Positions 26,752-35,376 of a stretch of DNA of 64,000 bases are shown here, piece by piece. Each line of letters starts with the position of its first letter. The stretch's first letter is position 1. The notes beneath the pieces were generated by a model. That model was not told the origin of the DNA. It worked only from the letters and a program-made list of their open reading frames with translations, and did no database searches. The translations under genes were made by a program, and so were the position numbers. Origin of the DNA: Homoserinibacter sp. GY 40078 (GTDB lineage: Bacteria > Actinomycetota > Actinomycetes > Actinomycetales > Microbacteriaceae); the NCBI RefSeq assembly GCF_008017545.1, contig NZ_VRTZ01000002.1:248001-312000 (forward strand), in the 5' to 3' direction.

Positions 26752-27417
26752 GTGGTGGCCACAAATCCCCGCGCGAGTGATCGTGCCTATGCGACGCTCC
26801 GGGAGGAGATCCTCCACGGCAGCCTCGCGCCGGGCGCGGTGCTCGCGGAGGTCGAGCAGTCGTCGCGTCTGGGAATCTCACGCACGCCGCTGCGGGAGGC
26901 CCTCGCACGTCTCGCGGCGGACGGGCTCGTCGAGCAGCTGAGTGGTCGCGGGCTCGTGGTCGCATCCGTTTCGCCGGATGCCATTCGCGCCCTGTTCGAA
27001 CTGCGTGAAGCACTCGAGACCACGGCCGTCGCCCTCGCCGCTGCGCGTGGAGACCGAGAGCTGTTCGCTCGTCTCGTCGACGAGTTCGCCGACGCCGAGT
27101 CGCTCGTCGCCGAGCATCGAATCGACGACTACTACGCGCTCGTGGCGCGCTTCGACGATGCGATCGACGAGAGTATCGACAACCCGTACCTCGTGACCGC
27201 ACTCCGGGGGGTGCGCACCCATCTGCAGCGCCTCCGCCGTCTCGCACAGGACGACCCGGCGCGCCTCGTGCGCGCAGCTGCGGAACACCGTCTGATCGCG
27301 GAGGCGATCCGCGACCGTGACGCCGACCTCGCGCGCCACGCCACGCACGTTCACCTGCGGGCGAGCCTGCGCCGCATCTCGACCGACCCCCACCTGCACC
27401 AGAAGGGCACCGAATGA
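26752..27417 (+). CDS. GntR family regulator (FadR/FCD type) of the methylcitrate operon
   Basis: This protein of about 221 residues has an N-terminal winged helix ([40 protein letters not shown]) and a C-terminal FCD ligand-binding domain ([20 protein letters not shown], then [20 protein letters not shown]). Starts are uncertain: GTG at 26752 or 26755 close to AAGGAG, or a leaderless TTG at 26725. It overlaps prpD by 4 nt, so it is the first gene of the operon it probably controls. Confidence 0.85.
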   Translation: MVATNPRASDRAYATLREEILHGSLAPGAVLAEVEQSSRLGISRTPLREALARLAADGLVEQLSGRGLVVASVSPDAIRALFELREALETTAVALAAARGDRELFARLVDEFADAESLVAEHRIDDYYALVARFDDAIDESIDNPYLVTALRGVRTHLQRLRRLAQDDPARLVRAAAEHRLIAEAIRDRDADLARHATHVHLRASLRRISTDPHLHQKGTE

Positions 27418-28928
27418 AGCTCCACAGCGTCCGTACCTATCGCAGCGATGAGCAGCTGCCGCGCGAAGACGAGCTTGCCTGGAAGATCGCCCAGGTCGCC
27501 GCCGACCCGGTGGCTGTCGATTCCGAGGTCGCCGAGATGATCGTCAACCGCGTCATCGACAATGCGGCTGTCGCAGCCGCCTCCCTGACGCGCGCCCCGG
27601 TCGTAGCCGCCCGCGGGCAGGCGGAGTCCCGCCCCCAGTCCGACCCGCGCCCGGGTCGTGCCGGGTCGCGCGTCTTCGGCATCGACGGCGACTATTTGCC
27701 CGAGTGGGCGGCATGGGCGAACGGGGTCGCGGTTCGCGAGCTCGACTATCACGACACGTTCCTCGCCGCCGAGTACTCGCACCCCGGCGACAACATCCCC
27801 CCGATCCTCGCGGTGGCGCAGCACACCGGAGCGGACGGCGCCGCGCTCGTGCGGGGCATCGCCACGGGGTACGAGATCCAGATGGATCTCGTCCGCGCCA
27901 TCAGCCTCCACCGGCACAAGATCGACCATGTGGCCCATCTCGGCCCCTCTGCGGCGGCCGGCATCGGCACCCTGCTGGGCCTCGCGCCCGAGGTGATCTA
28001 CCAGGCGATCGGGCAGGCGCTCCACACGACGACCGCGACGCGGCAGTCGCGCAAGGGACAGATCTCGACGTGGAAGGCGCACGCACCCGCATTCGCCGGA
28101 AAGATGGCCGTCGAAGCGATCGATCGCGCGATGCGCGGTCAGACCTCGCCCGCTCCCATCTGGGAGGGCGAGGACGGCGTCATCGCGTGGCTGCTCGACG
28201 GCCCCGACGCGCGCTACGAGGTGCCGCTTCCCGAGCCCGGCGAGTCGAAGCGGGCGATTCTCGACAGCTACACGAAGGAGCATTCGGCGGAATACCAGGC
28301 GCAGGCGTGGATCGACCTCGCCCGCCGCCTGGGGCAGCAGCATCCCGAGTTGCGTGATCCGGCCGCAGTCCGCTCGATCGTGCTGCACACGAGCCACCAC
28401 ACGCACTTCGTGATCGGATCCGGATCGGGCGATCCCCAGAAGTACGATCCGACGGCCAGCCGCGAGACGCTCGATCACTCGATCCCGTACATCTTCACCG
28501 TCGCCCTCCAGGACGGCGCGTGGGATCACGTCGGTTCCTACGCCCCGGAGCGTGCGGCCCGCCCCGACACGGTCGCGCTCTGGCGTCTCGTCACGACCGC
28601 GGAGGACCCGGAGTGGACCCGCCGCTACCACTCGATCGACCCCGACGAGAAGGCGTTCGGCGGTCGGGTCGAGATCGAGCTGGCCGACGGCTCACGGATC
28701 GTCGACGAGATCGCCGTCGCCGATGCGCACCCCCTCGGTGCCCGCCCGTTCGCACGCGCCGAATACGTGCACAAGTTCCGGACCCTCGCCGATGGGATCC
28801 TCGAGGCGGAGGAGATCGAGCGCTTCCTCGCGCTCGCCACCCGCCTGCCCGAGCTGCGGGCCGACGAGGTCGCCGAACTCACCGTCACCGCCGCTGGAAT
28901 CCCGGCCGCCCCGGAAGGACTCTTCTGA
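27414..28928 (+). CDS. prpD: 2-methylcitrate dehydratase
   Basis: This 504-residue MmgE/PrpD family protein shows [21 protein letters not shown], the dense His/Lys segment [13 protein letters not shown] and [15 protein letters not shown], which are typical of PrpD. It dehydrates 2-methylcitrate to 2-methyl-cis-aconitate in the propionyl-CoA detoxification cycle. Length is normal. It overlaps the regulator upstream and prpB downstream. Confidence 0.94.
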   Translation: MKLHSVRTYRSDEQLPREDELAWKIAQVAADPVAVDSEVAEMIVNRVIDNAAVAAASLTRAPVVAARGQAESRPQSDPRPGRAGSRVFGIDGDYLPEWAAWANGVAVRELDYHDTFLAAEYSHPGDNIPPILAVAQHTGADGAALVRGIATGYEIQMDLVRAISLHRHKIDHVAHLGPSAAAGIGTLLGLAPEVIYQAIGQALHTTTATRQSRKGQISTWKAHAPAFAGKMAVEAIDRAMRGQTSPAPIWEGEDGVIAWLLDGPDARYEVPLPEPGESKRAILDSYTKEHSAEYQAQAWIDLARRLGQQHPELRDPAAVRSIVLHTSHHTHFVIGSGSGDPQKYDPTASRETLDHSIPYIFTVALQDGAWDHVGSYAPERAARPDTVALWRLVTTAEDPEWTRRYHSIDPDEKAFGGRVEIELADGSRIVDEIAVADAHPLGARPFARAEYVHKFRTLADGILEAEEIERFLALATRLPELRADEVAELTVTAAGIPAAPEGLF

Positions 28929-29836
28929 TGCTTCACTCCCGCCTCACCTCCCAGAGCAAGCGTCGCGCGCTGCGTGACCGGCTCGCGTCGGGCGAGCTCG
29001 TCCGCATGCCGGGCGCGTTCAACCCGCTGTCTGCGAAGCTCATCGAAGAGAAGGGCTTCGAGGGCGTCTACATCTCGGGTGCCGTGCTCTCGGCCGATCT
29101 GGGCCTGCCCGACATCGGACTCACCACCCTCACCGAGGTCGCGCAGCGCTCGAGTCAGATCGCGCGCGTCACCGATCTTCCGGCCCTCGTCGATGCGGAC
29201 ACCGGGTTCGGCGAGCCGATGAACGTCGCGCGCACCGTCCAGGTGCTCGAGGACGCGGGAGTCGCAGGACTCCACCTCGAAGACCAGGTGAACCCGAAGA
29301 GGTGCGGGCATCTCGACGGTAAGGCCGTCGTCGACGAGGCGACGGCGCTGAAGCGGATCCGGGCGGCGGTCGACGCGCGCCGGGACCCCGACTTCCTCGT
29401 CATGGCGCGCACCGACATCCGCGGGATCGACGGGATGAGCGCAGCGGTGGACCGCGCGAAGGCGCTCGTGGACGCGGGCGCGGACGCCATCTTCCCGGAG
29501 GCGATGGCGAGCCTGGAGGAGTTCGCGGCCATTCGCGCAGCTGTCGACGTGCCGGTGCTCGCCAACATGACCGAGTTCGGCAAGTCGGAGCTGTTCAGCA
29601 CTCAGCAGCTGGCCGACGTGGGCGTGAACATCGTGATCTTCCCCGTGTCGTTGCTGCGGCTCGCCATGGGGGCCGCCGAGCGGGGTCTCGACACGCTCGT
29701 CGAGGAGGGGAGTCTCACCTCGCGCGTGCCCGAAATGCAGACACGTGCGAGGCTGTACGAGCTGGTCGACTACGCCGGGTACTCGGACTTCGACGCCGGC
29801 GTCTACACCTTCGATCTCCGCAACAACCGATCCTGA
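28928..29836 (+). CDS. prpB: methylisocitrate lyase
   Basis: This 302-residue protein of the isocitrate lyase/PEP mutase superfamily has DADTGFGEP (Mg2+ site), the catalytic loop NPKRCGHLDGK, and MARTDIRGIDG. It cleaves 2-methylisocitrate to pyruvate and succinate. The start ATG overlaps the prpD stop by 1 nt (TGATG). A perfect 64-bp palindrome begins 4 nt after its stop, between it and prpC. Confidence 0.95.
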   Translation: MLHSRLTSQSKRRALRDRLASGELVRMPGAFNPLSAKLIEEKGFEGVYISGAVLSADLGLPDIGLTTLTEVAQRSSQIARVTDLPALVDADTGFGEPMNVARTVQVLEDAGVAGLHLEDQVNPKRCGHLDGKAVVDEATALKRIRAAVDARRDPDFLVMARTDIRGIDGMSAAVDRAKALVDAGADAIFPEAMASLEEFAAIRAAVDVPVLANMTEFGKSELFSTQQLADVGVNIVIFPVSLLRLAMGAAERGLDTLVEEGSLTSRVPEMQTRARLYELVDYAGYSDFDAGVYTFDLRNNRS

Positions 29837-29840
29837 CGAC

Positions 29841-29904
29841 CCCGCGAGATGTCCGTTTTGGCACATCTCGCGCGCGAGATGTGCCAAAACGGACATCTCG
29901 CGGG
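29841..29904. repeat. perfect 64-bp palindrome (E3), stand-alone copy
   Basis: Two 32-nt arms are exact reverse complements without a loop. Each arm is itself a hairpin (CGCGAGATGT, 10-nt loop, ACATCTCGCG). The terminal CCCGCGAGATGT/ACATCTCGCGGG arms equal those of the repeats at 5701 and 6694. It lies between prpB and prpC inside the operon. Confidence 0.95.
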
Positions 29905-29929
29905 AACCGGGAGCATTGAGAGGACCCAT

Positions 29930-31045
29930 ATGAGCGACATCAAGAAGGGGCTCGCGGGCGTCGTCGTCGACGAGACCGCGATCTCGAAGGTCAACCCCGA
30001 GACCAACTCCCTGCTCTACCGGGGCTACCCCGTCCAGGAGCTCGCCGCGAACTGCACGTTCGAGGAGGTCGCCTACCTGCTGTGGAACGGCGAACTGCCC
30101 ACGCCCGTCCAGCTCGAGGAGTTCCAGGCGTTCGAGCGCGCGCACCGCGAGCTGTCGCACGTGGCGAAGCACGCGATCGACCTCCTGCCGCTCGACGCGC
30201 ATCCGATGGACGTCGTCCGCACCGCCGTCTCGGCGTATGGTGCGGCCGATCCGACCGTCGGCGACCCGGCGGCCGAGACCCAGCTCGACCAGGCGATGCG
30301 CCTCTTCGCGCAGCTGCCGGCGATCGTCGCGTACACCCAGCGCCGTCTCCGCGACGAGGAGATCGTGGAGCCCCGCGACGACCTCGGATACTCCGCGAAC
30401 TTCCTCCACATGACGTTCGGTGAGGTCCCCGATCTCGTGGTCGTGAGCGCCTTCGACGTGTCGATGATCCTGTACGCCGAGCACTCCTTCAACGCCTCGA
30501 CGTTCACCGCCCGCGTGGTGACCTCGACGCTGTCGGACCTCTACTCGGCGGTGACGGCGGCGATCGGAACCCTGAAGGGTCCGCTCCACGGCGGCGCGAA
30601 CGAGGCGGTCATGCACATGTTCGACGAGATCATCTTCGCCGACCGTGCCGAGGAGTGGCTCGACACCGCTCTCGCCGAGAAGCGCAAGATCATGGGCTTC
30701 GGGCATCGGGTCTACAAGAACGGCGACTCGCGCGTGCCGACCATGAAAGCGGCCCTCGACACGTTGCTCGCCGAGTACGACCGTCCCGATCTCGGCGAGC
30801 TGTACGAGAAGCTCGAAGCCGCGATGGACGCTCGCAAGGGCATCAAGCCGAACCTCGACTACCCGTCCGGCCCGGCCTATCACCTCATCGGATTCGACAC
30901 CGAGCTCTTCACGCCGCTTTTCGTCGCGAGCCGCGTCACCGGATGGACTGCGCACATCCGGGAGCAGGCCGCGTCGAACGCGCTGATCCGCCCGCTCTCG
31001 GAGTACGTGGGTCCCGACGAGCGTCACGTGAATCCGCCCGCCTGA
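29930..31045 (+). CDS. prpC: 2-methylcitrate synthase
   Basis: This 371-residue citrate-synthase-family protein has the catalytic His motifs GPLHGGANEAVM and GFGHRVYKNGD and the oxaloacetate/CoA site NLDYPSGPAYHLIGF. It condenses propionyl-CoA with oxaloacetate. The ATG at 29930 follows GAGAGGA; in-frame ATG codons inside the palindrome upstream were rejected. Together with prpD and prpB it completes the methylcitrate cycle enzymes. Confidence 0.95.
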   Translation: MSDIKKGLAGVVVDETAISKVNPETNSLLYRGYPVQELAANCTFEEVAYLLWNGELPTPVQLEEFQAFERAHRELSHVAKHAIDLLPLDAHPMDVVRTAVSAYGAADPTVGDPAAETQLDQAMRLFAQLPAIVAYTQRRLRDEEIVEPRDDLGYSANFLHMTFGEVPDLVVVSAFDVSMILYAEHSFNASTFTARVVTSTLSDLYSAVTAAIGTLKGPLHGGANEAVMHMFDEIIFADRAEEWLDTALAEKRKIMGFGHRVYKNGDSRVPTMKAALDTLLAEYDRPDLGELYEKLEAAMDARKGIKPNLDYPSGPAYHLIGFDTELFTPLFVASRVTGWTAHIREQAASNALIRPLSEYVGPDERHVNPPA

Positions 31046-31058
31046 CCTTCCTCGAACC

Positions 31059-31096
31059 ACGACTGGCCGCCCGGATCCTTCCGAGCGGCCAGTCGT
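31059..31096. terminator. hairpin terminator between convergent genes
   Basis: ACGACTGGCCGC (31059-31070) pairs with GCGGCCAGTCGT (31085-31096), located between prpC and the convergent sugar permease gene. Confidence 0.82.
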
Positions 31097-31109
31097 GTGA
31101 GGTGCCCGA

Positions 31110-32429
31110 TCAGGTTCGGAACAGCGAGCCTCCGGCCCGCACCCGCGACACGGCGTCGACGGTAGCCGCGAGGACGAGCACTCCACCGGTCACGATGTAG
31201 TTCACGCCCGCCGGAAGATTCAGCAGGCCGAGCCCGTTCGCGATGACCGCGATGACGAGTGCGCCGATCGCGGCGTGCATGAGCCGGCCGCGTCCGCCGA
31301 AGAGGCTCACGCCTCCGACGACCGCCGCCGCCACACCGCTCAGCACGATGTCGACACCGAAACCGGCGTTGACCGAGCCGACCTTGCTGGCGCTGAACAC
31401 ACCCGAGACGACCGCGAGCACGGAGCACACGATGAACGCCGCCCACCGGATGGTGATGACCTTCACGCCCGAGCGGCGGGCCGCCTCGGCGTTGCCGCCG
31501 ATCGCGTAGATGTATCGCCCGAACTTTGTCCGGTCGAGCACGAATGTGCCGACCCAGAGGATCAACAGCACGATCGGAACGACGATCGGCACGCCCTCGA
31601 TCACCTTGATGCTCGACGAGCGGTTGACGCTCAGCACACCGACGACGAACCCGCCGACGGCGGCGATCACGCCGAGCTTCAGCCACACGAGCGCGATCGT
31701 GCGGTTCGGTACGCCGGCGCGGGTGCGCAGCGTGCGATCCCACATCGACATCCCGAACGAGACGAGGAGGATGACCGCGAGCATGACCCATCCGCCCCAG
31801 ACCGGCAGGTTCGAGTTCTGGATCGCGAGGATCTCGGGGATCTGGATGCGGAACACGCCACCCGCGCCGAGCAGGATGAGCGTCACGCCCTGCAGCCCGA
31901 TGAAGAGCCCCAGCGTGACCACGAACGATGGAATGCCGACGCGCGCCACGAAGAACCCGATGAAGGTACCGATCAGGAGGCCGGTCAGCAGCGCGATGAT
32001 GAGCGCGGGGATCCAGTTCATGTTCACGCCGTCGGGTTTCGTCAGCACGACGAACGCCGAGAGCGCGACACCCGAGGTGACACCGGCCGACAGATCGATC
32101 TCGCCGAGCAGGATCACGAAGACCAGCGCCATGGCGAGCATCACGAGCGAAGCCGCCTGGGTCAGCAGGTTCGCGAAGTTCCGCTCGGTGAGGAAGTACT
32201 GCTGGCCGAGGAGGACCTCGCTGAGCAGGGTGAACAGGAGCACGAGCACGACCAGTCCGCCGATGGCGGGGAGTGCGCCCATCTCGCCGGACCGCACCCG
32301 CTGCACGTATGCGCGAGCCTGATCGAGCACACCTCCCTCTTGCCCGCTGCCGATGAACCCGCCCTCGGCGGGCAGGCTCGTCGTGTCCGTCGACGGGGGA
32401 GTGCTCGGGGCCTGTGGTGTGGTGCTCAT
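31110..32429 (-). CDS. sugar ABC transporter permease (RbsC/XylH/FrcC type)
   Basis: This 439-residue protein has a Pro/Thr-rich N-terminus and about 10-12 membrane segments. It shows the family segments EIDLSAGVTSGVALSAFVVL and VGGVSLFGGRGRLMHAAIGA. It would be the membrane channel of a monosaccharide importer together with the ATPase and binding protein encoded upstream. The length exceeds RbsC (about 320), owing to the N-terminal extension and a central insert, as in XylH-like permeases. It overlaps the ATPase gene by 4 nt. Confidence 0.9.
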   Translation of the reverse strand: MSTTPQAPSTPPSTDTTSLPAEGGFIGSGQEGGVLDQARAYVQRVRSGEMGALPAIGGLVVLVLLFTLLSEVLLGQQYFLTERNFANLLTQAASLVMLAMALVFVILLGEIDLSAGVTSGVALSAFVVLTKPDGVNMNWIPALIIALLTGLLIGTFIGFFVARVGIPSFVVTLGLFIGLQGVTLILLGAGGVFRIQIPEILAIQNSNLPVWGGWVMLAVILLVSFGMSMWDRTLRTRAGVPNRTIALVWLKLGVIAAVGGFVVGVLSVNRSSSIKVIEGVPIVVPIVLLILWVGTFVLDRTKFGRYIYAIGGNAEAARRSGVKVITIRWAAFIVCSVLAVVSGVFSASKVGSVNAGFGVDIVLSGVAAAVVGGVSLFGGRGRLMHAAIGALVIAVIANGLGLLNLPAGVNYIVTGGVLVLAATVDAVSRVRAGGSLFRT

Positions 32430-33178
32430 GCGCTCGCTCCGTCGTAGGTCTTGCTGCCGGTGATGTAGCCGACGACGTCATCGCTCGTCGTGTCGGCGGT
32501 GGCGATCGAGGCGACCATCGTGCCGAGGTAGAGCACGTTGATGTAGTCGGCCACCTTGAAGACGTCCTGCAGGTTGTGGCTGATGATGATGACCGCGACG
32601 CCCTGGTCGGCGAGGCGCCGCACGAGGTTGAGCACCTGCTCGGTCTGGGCGACGCCGAGGGCGGCCGTCGGCTCGTCGAGGATGACGAGCTTGGCCTTCT
32701 TGAGCACCGATCGGGCGATGGCCACGGTCTGCCGTTGTCCGCCGGAGAGGGAGGACACCTTCTGGCGCACCGACTTCACGGTGCGCACCGACAGCGATCG
32801 GAGGGTCTCGCTCGCCTCGCGCTCCATCCGCCCTTCGTCGAAGATGACGCCGGCGCTCTCCTCACGGCCGAGGAACATGTTCTGAACGATGTCGAGGTTG
32901 TCGCAGAGCGCGAGGTCTTGGTACACGACCTCGATGCCGAGGTGTGAAGCCTCTCGCGGGGTGTGGAGGTGCACCTCCCGGCCTTCGAATCGCACCGTGC
33001 CCCCGTCATAGGGCTGCACCCCCGCGAGACCCTTGATGAGAGTCGACTTGCCTGCTCCGTTGTCGCCGACGAGGGCGGTGACCTTCCCGGAGTACGCCTT
33101 GAGGTTCACCCCCTTCAGCACGTTGACGGGTCCGAAGCTCTTCAGGATGCCGCTGAGTTCGATGAGGGGCTCGTCCAT
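32426..33178 (-). CDS. sugar ABC transporter ATP-binding protein, single-domain
   Basis: This 250-residue ATPase has Walker A GDNGAGKST, signature LSGGQRQ and Walker B LVILDEPTAALG. RbsA/XylG-type importers usually have two fused ATPase domains (about 500 residues); this one has a single domain as in FrcA, so it should act as a homodimer. The ATG at 33178 is preceded by AAAGGGG; a TTG start at 33283 would cross the upstream hairpin and is unlikely. Confidence 0.92.
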   Translation of the reverse strand: MDEPLIELSGILKSFGPVNVLKGVNLKAYSGKVTALVGDNGAGKSTLIKGLAGVQPYDGGTVRFEGREVHLHTPREASHLGIEVVYQDLALCDNLDIVQNMFLGREESAGVIFDEGRMEREASETLRSLSVRTVKSVRQKVSSLSGGQRQTVAIARSVLKKAKLVILDEPTAALGVAQTEQVLNLVRRLADQGVAVIIISHNLQDVFKVADYINVLYLGTMVASIATADTTSDDVVGYITGSKTYDGASA

Positions 33179-33233
33179 CGAGTCCACCCCTTTCTGGGGC
33201 GTCGTCGCCCCGTCGTGTCTTGGTCCAGCCCAA

Positions 33234-33274
33234 AGGGGCCCCGCGTCGTGGAGAGTTCCCGACGCGAGGCCCCT
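33234..33274 (-). terminator. intra-operon hairpin, likely partial terminator
   Basis: AGGGGCC (33234-33240) with GGCCCCT (33268-33274) and CGCGTC (33242-33247) with GACGCG (33261-33266) form a strong stem in the gap between the binding-protein and ATPase genes. No U-run follows, so read-through or 3'-end stabilisation of the binding-protein mRNA is plausible. Confidence 0.6.
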
Positions 33275-33286
33275 CGTCGCCAAGGG

Positions 33287-34351
33287 TCAGCTGACGCCGT
33301 ACTCCTCGCACTTGGCTGCGACGTCGCCGGTGCAGATCTCCGACGCGCTCGCGTTGCCGTCGTCGATGACCGTCTGGACGTCCTCCGGTCCCACGAGGAC
33401 CGGGGTGACCGCGATGTACGGCGTGCCGTCGTCGAGCGTCTTGTCGACGGAGGGCGTCTCGCCGTTCAGCAGCTGGATGGCGAGGTCGGATGCCGCCTCG
33501 GCCTCGAGCTGGAAGGGCTTGTACACCGTGGCGGTCTGCTTGCCGAGGAGCACGTTCTGCAGACCCGCGACCGAGGCGTCCTGACCCGAGACCGGAACGG
33601 TGAGGCCGTTCTTGTCGAGGATCGAGATGACTCCGGCTGCGTTGGCGTCGTTCGCCGACCAGACCGCGTCGACCTTGCCGCCGAGCGAGGTGAGTGCCTG
33701 CTCGAAGTTGGTCGCCGACTTCTCGGTGTCCCAGACACCGGTGGGCTCGGCGGCCGGCTTGATGCCTGCGGCCTCCATGACCGAGACGGCGCCGTCGTGG
33801 AACATCGCGGCGTTGCCGTCGGACGGGTCGCCGCCCATGTAGACGACAACAGCGCTCGCCGGGTCCTTGCCGGCGGCCTCGAGGCCATCGACGACCGACT
33901 GGCCCTCGAGCTCGCCGACCTTGAAGTTGTCGAACGAGACGTAGTAGTCGGCGCCCGAGATCGGACGGTCGTAGGCGATCACGGGGATGCCTTCGGCCTT
34001 CGCCTTCTCGGTGACGGCGGTGCCGGCGCCCTGGTAGTCGACGACGAGCATCACGCCGCAGCCCTTGGAGAGCTGCTGGTCGGCGATGGTCGCCATCTTG
34101 TCGGTGCTGCCTTGTGCGTTCTGGATGTCGGCCTCGAAGCCAGCGTCGGTGAACGCCTTCTCAAGAGCCGGGCGGTCGCCGTTCTCCCAGCGGTCGGACG
34201 ACTCGGTGTCGGGCAGGATGACGCAGGCGCGTGTGGAGGCCGTGCCGCCGTCTCCACCGTCCCCTCCGTCACTGGGGCTGGAACATCCGGTCAGGACCAG
34301 TGCCGAAGCACCGGCGAGTGCAGCGATCGAAATCAACGATGACTTCTTCAC
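33287..34351 (-). CDS. sugar ABC transporter substrate-binding lipoprotein (XylF-like)
   Basis: This 354-residue protein has a lipobox LTGC (residues about 20-23) and a Gly/Asp-rich linker. A type I periplasmic-binding fold follows (ACVILPDTESSDRWENGDRP, IPVIAYDRPISGADYYVSFD, VDAVWSANDANAAGVISILD), closest to the xylose-binding XylF group. It starts with GTG after AAAGGGAG. It is the first gene of the importer operon. The exact sugar cannot be assigned. Confidence 0.9.
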   Translation of the reverse strand: MKKSSLISIAALAGASALVLTGCSSPSDGGDGGDGGTASTRACVILPDTESSDRWENGDRPALEKAFTDAGFEADIQNAQGSTDKMATIADQQLSKGCGVMLVVDYQGAGTAVTEKAKAEGIPVIAYDRPISGADYYVSFDNFKVGELEGQSVVDGLEAAGKDPASAVVVYMGGDPSDGNAAMFHDGAVSVMEAAGIKPAAEPTGVWDTEKSATNFEQALTSLGGKVDAVWSANDANAAGVISILDKNGLTVPVSGQDASVAGLQNVLLGKQTATVYKPFQLEAEAASDLAIQLLNGETPSVDKTLDDGTPYIAVTPVLVGPEDVQTVIDDGNASASEICTGDVAAKCEEYGVS

Positions 34352-34400
34352 GTCGCTCCCTTTCTCATCGTTGAGGGGGGACTTCCTCGGAGTACCGCGC

Positions 34401-34438
34401 GTTCATCGGTGAACGACGGCAGTGCGATTGTGCACTGC
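34401..34438. promoter_or_regulatory. two palindromes upstream of the sugar importer operon
   Basis: GTTCA-TCGG-TGAAC (34401-34414) and GCAGTGC-GATTGT-GCACTGC (34419-34438) lie 50-90 bp upstream of the binding-protein start on the minus strand. They look like repressor sites (LacI or ROK type regulators use such symmetric sites), but no regulator gene is adjacent. Confidence 0.55.
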
Positions 34439-34569
34439 ATTCAAGTCTTGAAGGAACCACCCCGCGCCGAAAGTCGGTAACTATTCGGTAACGACGAGTG
34501 TATTCGCCGGAGGCGATGGGAGAGAAGCGCCTGCAGGGCGCAGTGAGTTCACTTCACGACGTGAACGTT

Positions 34570-35367
34570 TTAGCTGGCGAGACGCGAGAGAACAGCGTCG
34601 TGCACGACGCCGTTCGTGGCGATGATCCCGCTCGCGAAGACCGTCTCCTCGCCGTCCACGGAGGTGAGGCGTCCGCCCGCCTCGCGCAGCACGGGCGCGA
34701 GAGCTGCGACGTCCCACGGCTTCAGGTCGAACTCGCCCGCGATGTCGATGGCGCCCTCCGCCACGAGCATGTACGACCACAGATCGCCGAACGCACGTGT
34801 GCGCCCGACCTCGCGAGACAGGCCCACCAGCCGGTCGAGATAGCCGTACTGATCCCAGGTCTGCAGATTGTTGTAGCTGAGTGTGGCGTCCTCGAGGCGA
34901 TCGACGCCGCTGACCCGGATGCGCCGCGGCTCCTCGCCGTCCTCCTGGACCCACGCGCCGAGTCCGGTCGCGCCCCACCAGCGCCGCTTGAGCGCGGGAG
35001 CGCTCACGACGCCCACCACAGGGACGTCGTCCACCGCGAGCGAGAGGAGCGTGCCCCAGATCGGAACTCCCCGCGCGAAGTTGCTGGTGCCGTCGATCGG
35101 ATCCACGATCCAGCGCCTCGCACCCTGGCCCTCCGAGCCGAACTCCTCTCCGAGGATCGCATCGTGAGGTCGCGCCTCGGCGAGATGATGGCGGATCATG
35201 CGCTCGACCCGCGTGTCGGCGTCCGTGACGATCGAGGTGTCGGGCTTCAACTGGATGCCGAGGTCCTGCGATCGGTAGCGATCCATGGCGATGAGGTCCG
35301 CCTCGGCCGCGAGAGTCAGGGCGACGGCGAGGTCGTCGGCGATACCGGGCTCCGAAGGTGCGCTCAC
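34570..35367 (-). CDS. hisN: histidinol-phosphatase HisN (inositol monophosphatase family)
   Basis: This 265-residue protein shows the Mg2+-dependent phosphatase motifs GEEFGSE, WIVDPIDGTSNF and KPWDVAALAPVLREAGG. In actinobacteria members of this family dephosphorylate histidinol phosphate. It starts with GTG; TAGGCT (35379-35374) ends 6 nt upstream, so the mRNA is probably leaderless. It follows rsgA and aroA in a conserved neighbourhood. A closely related inositol phosphatase role cannot be excluded. Confidence 0.88.
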   Translation of the reverse strand: MSAPSEPGIADDLAVALTLAAEADLIAMDRYRSQDLGIQLKPDTSIVTDADTRVERMIRHHLAEARPHDAILGEEFGSEGQGARRWIVDPIDGTSNFARGVPIWGTLLSLAVDDVPVVGVVSAPALKRRWWGATGLGAWVQEDGEEPRRIRVSGVDRLEDATLSYNNLQTWDQYGYLDRLVGLSREVGRTRAFGDLWSYMLVAEGAIDIAGEFDLKPWDVAALAPVLREAGGRLTSVDGEETVFASGIIATNGVVHDAVLSRLAS

Positions 35368-35376
35368 CCGCCGAGC

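Noticed and set aside
29849-29929. In-frame ATG extension of prpC through the palindrome
   Set aside because: The added residues would be encoded by the repeat, while GAGAGGA correctly precedes the ATG at 29930.
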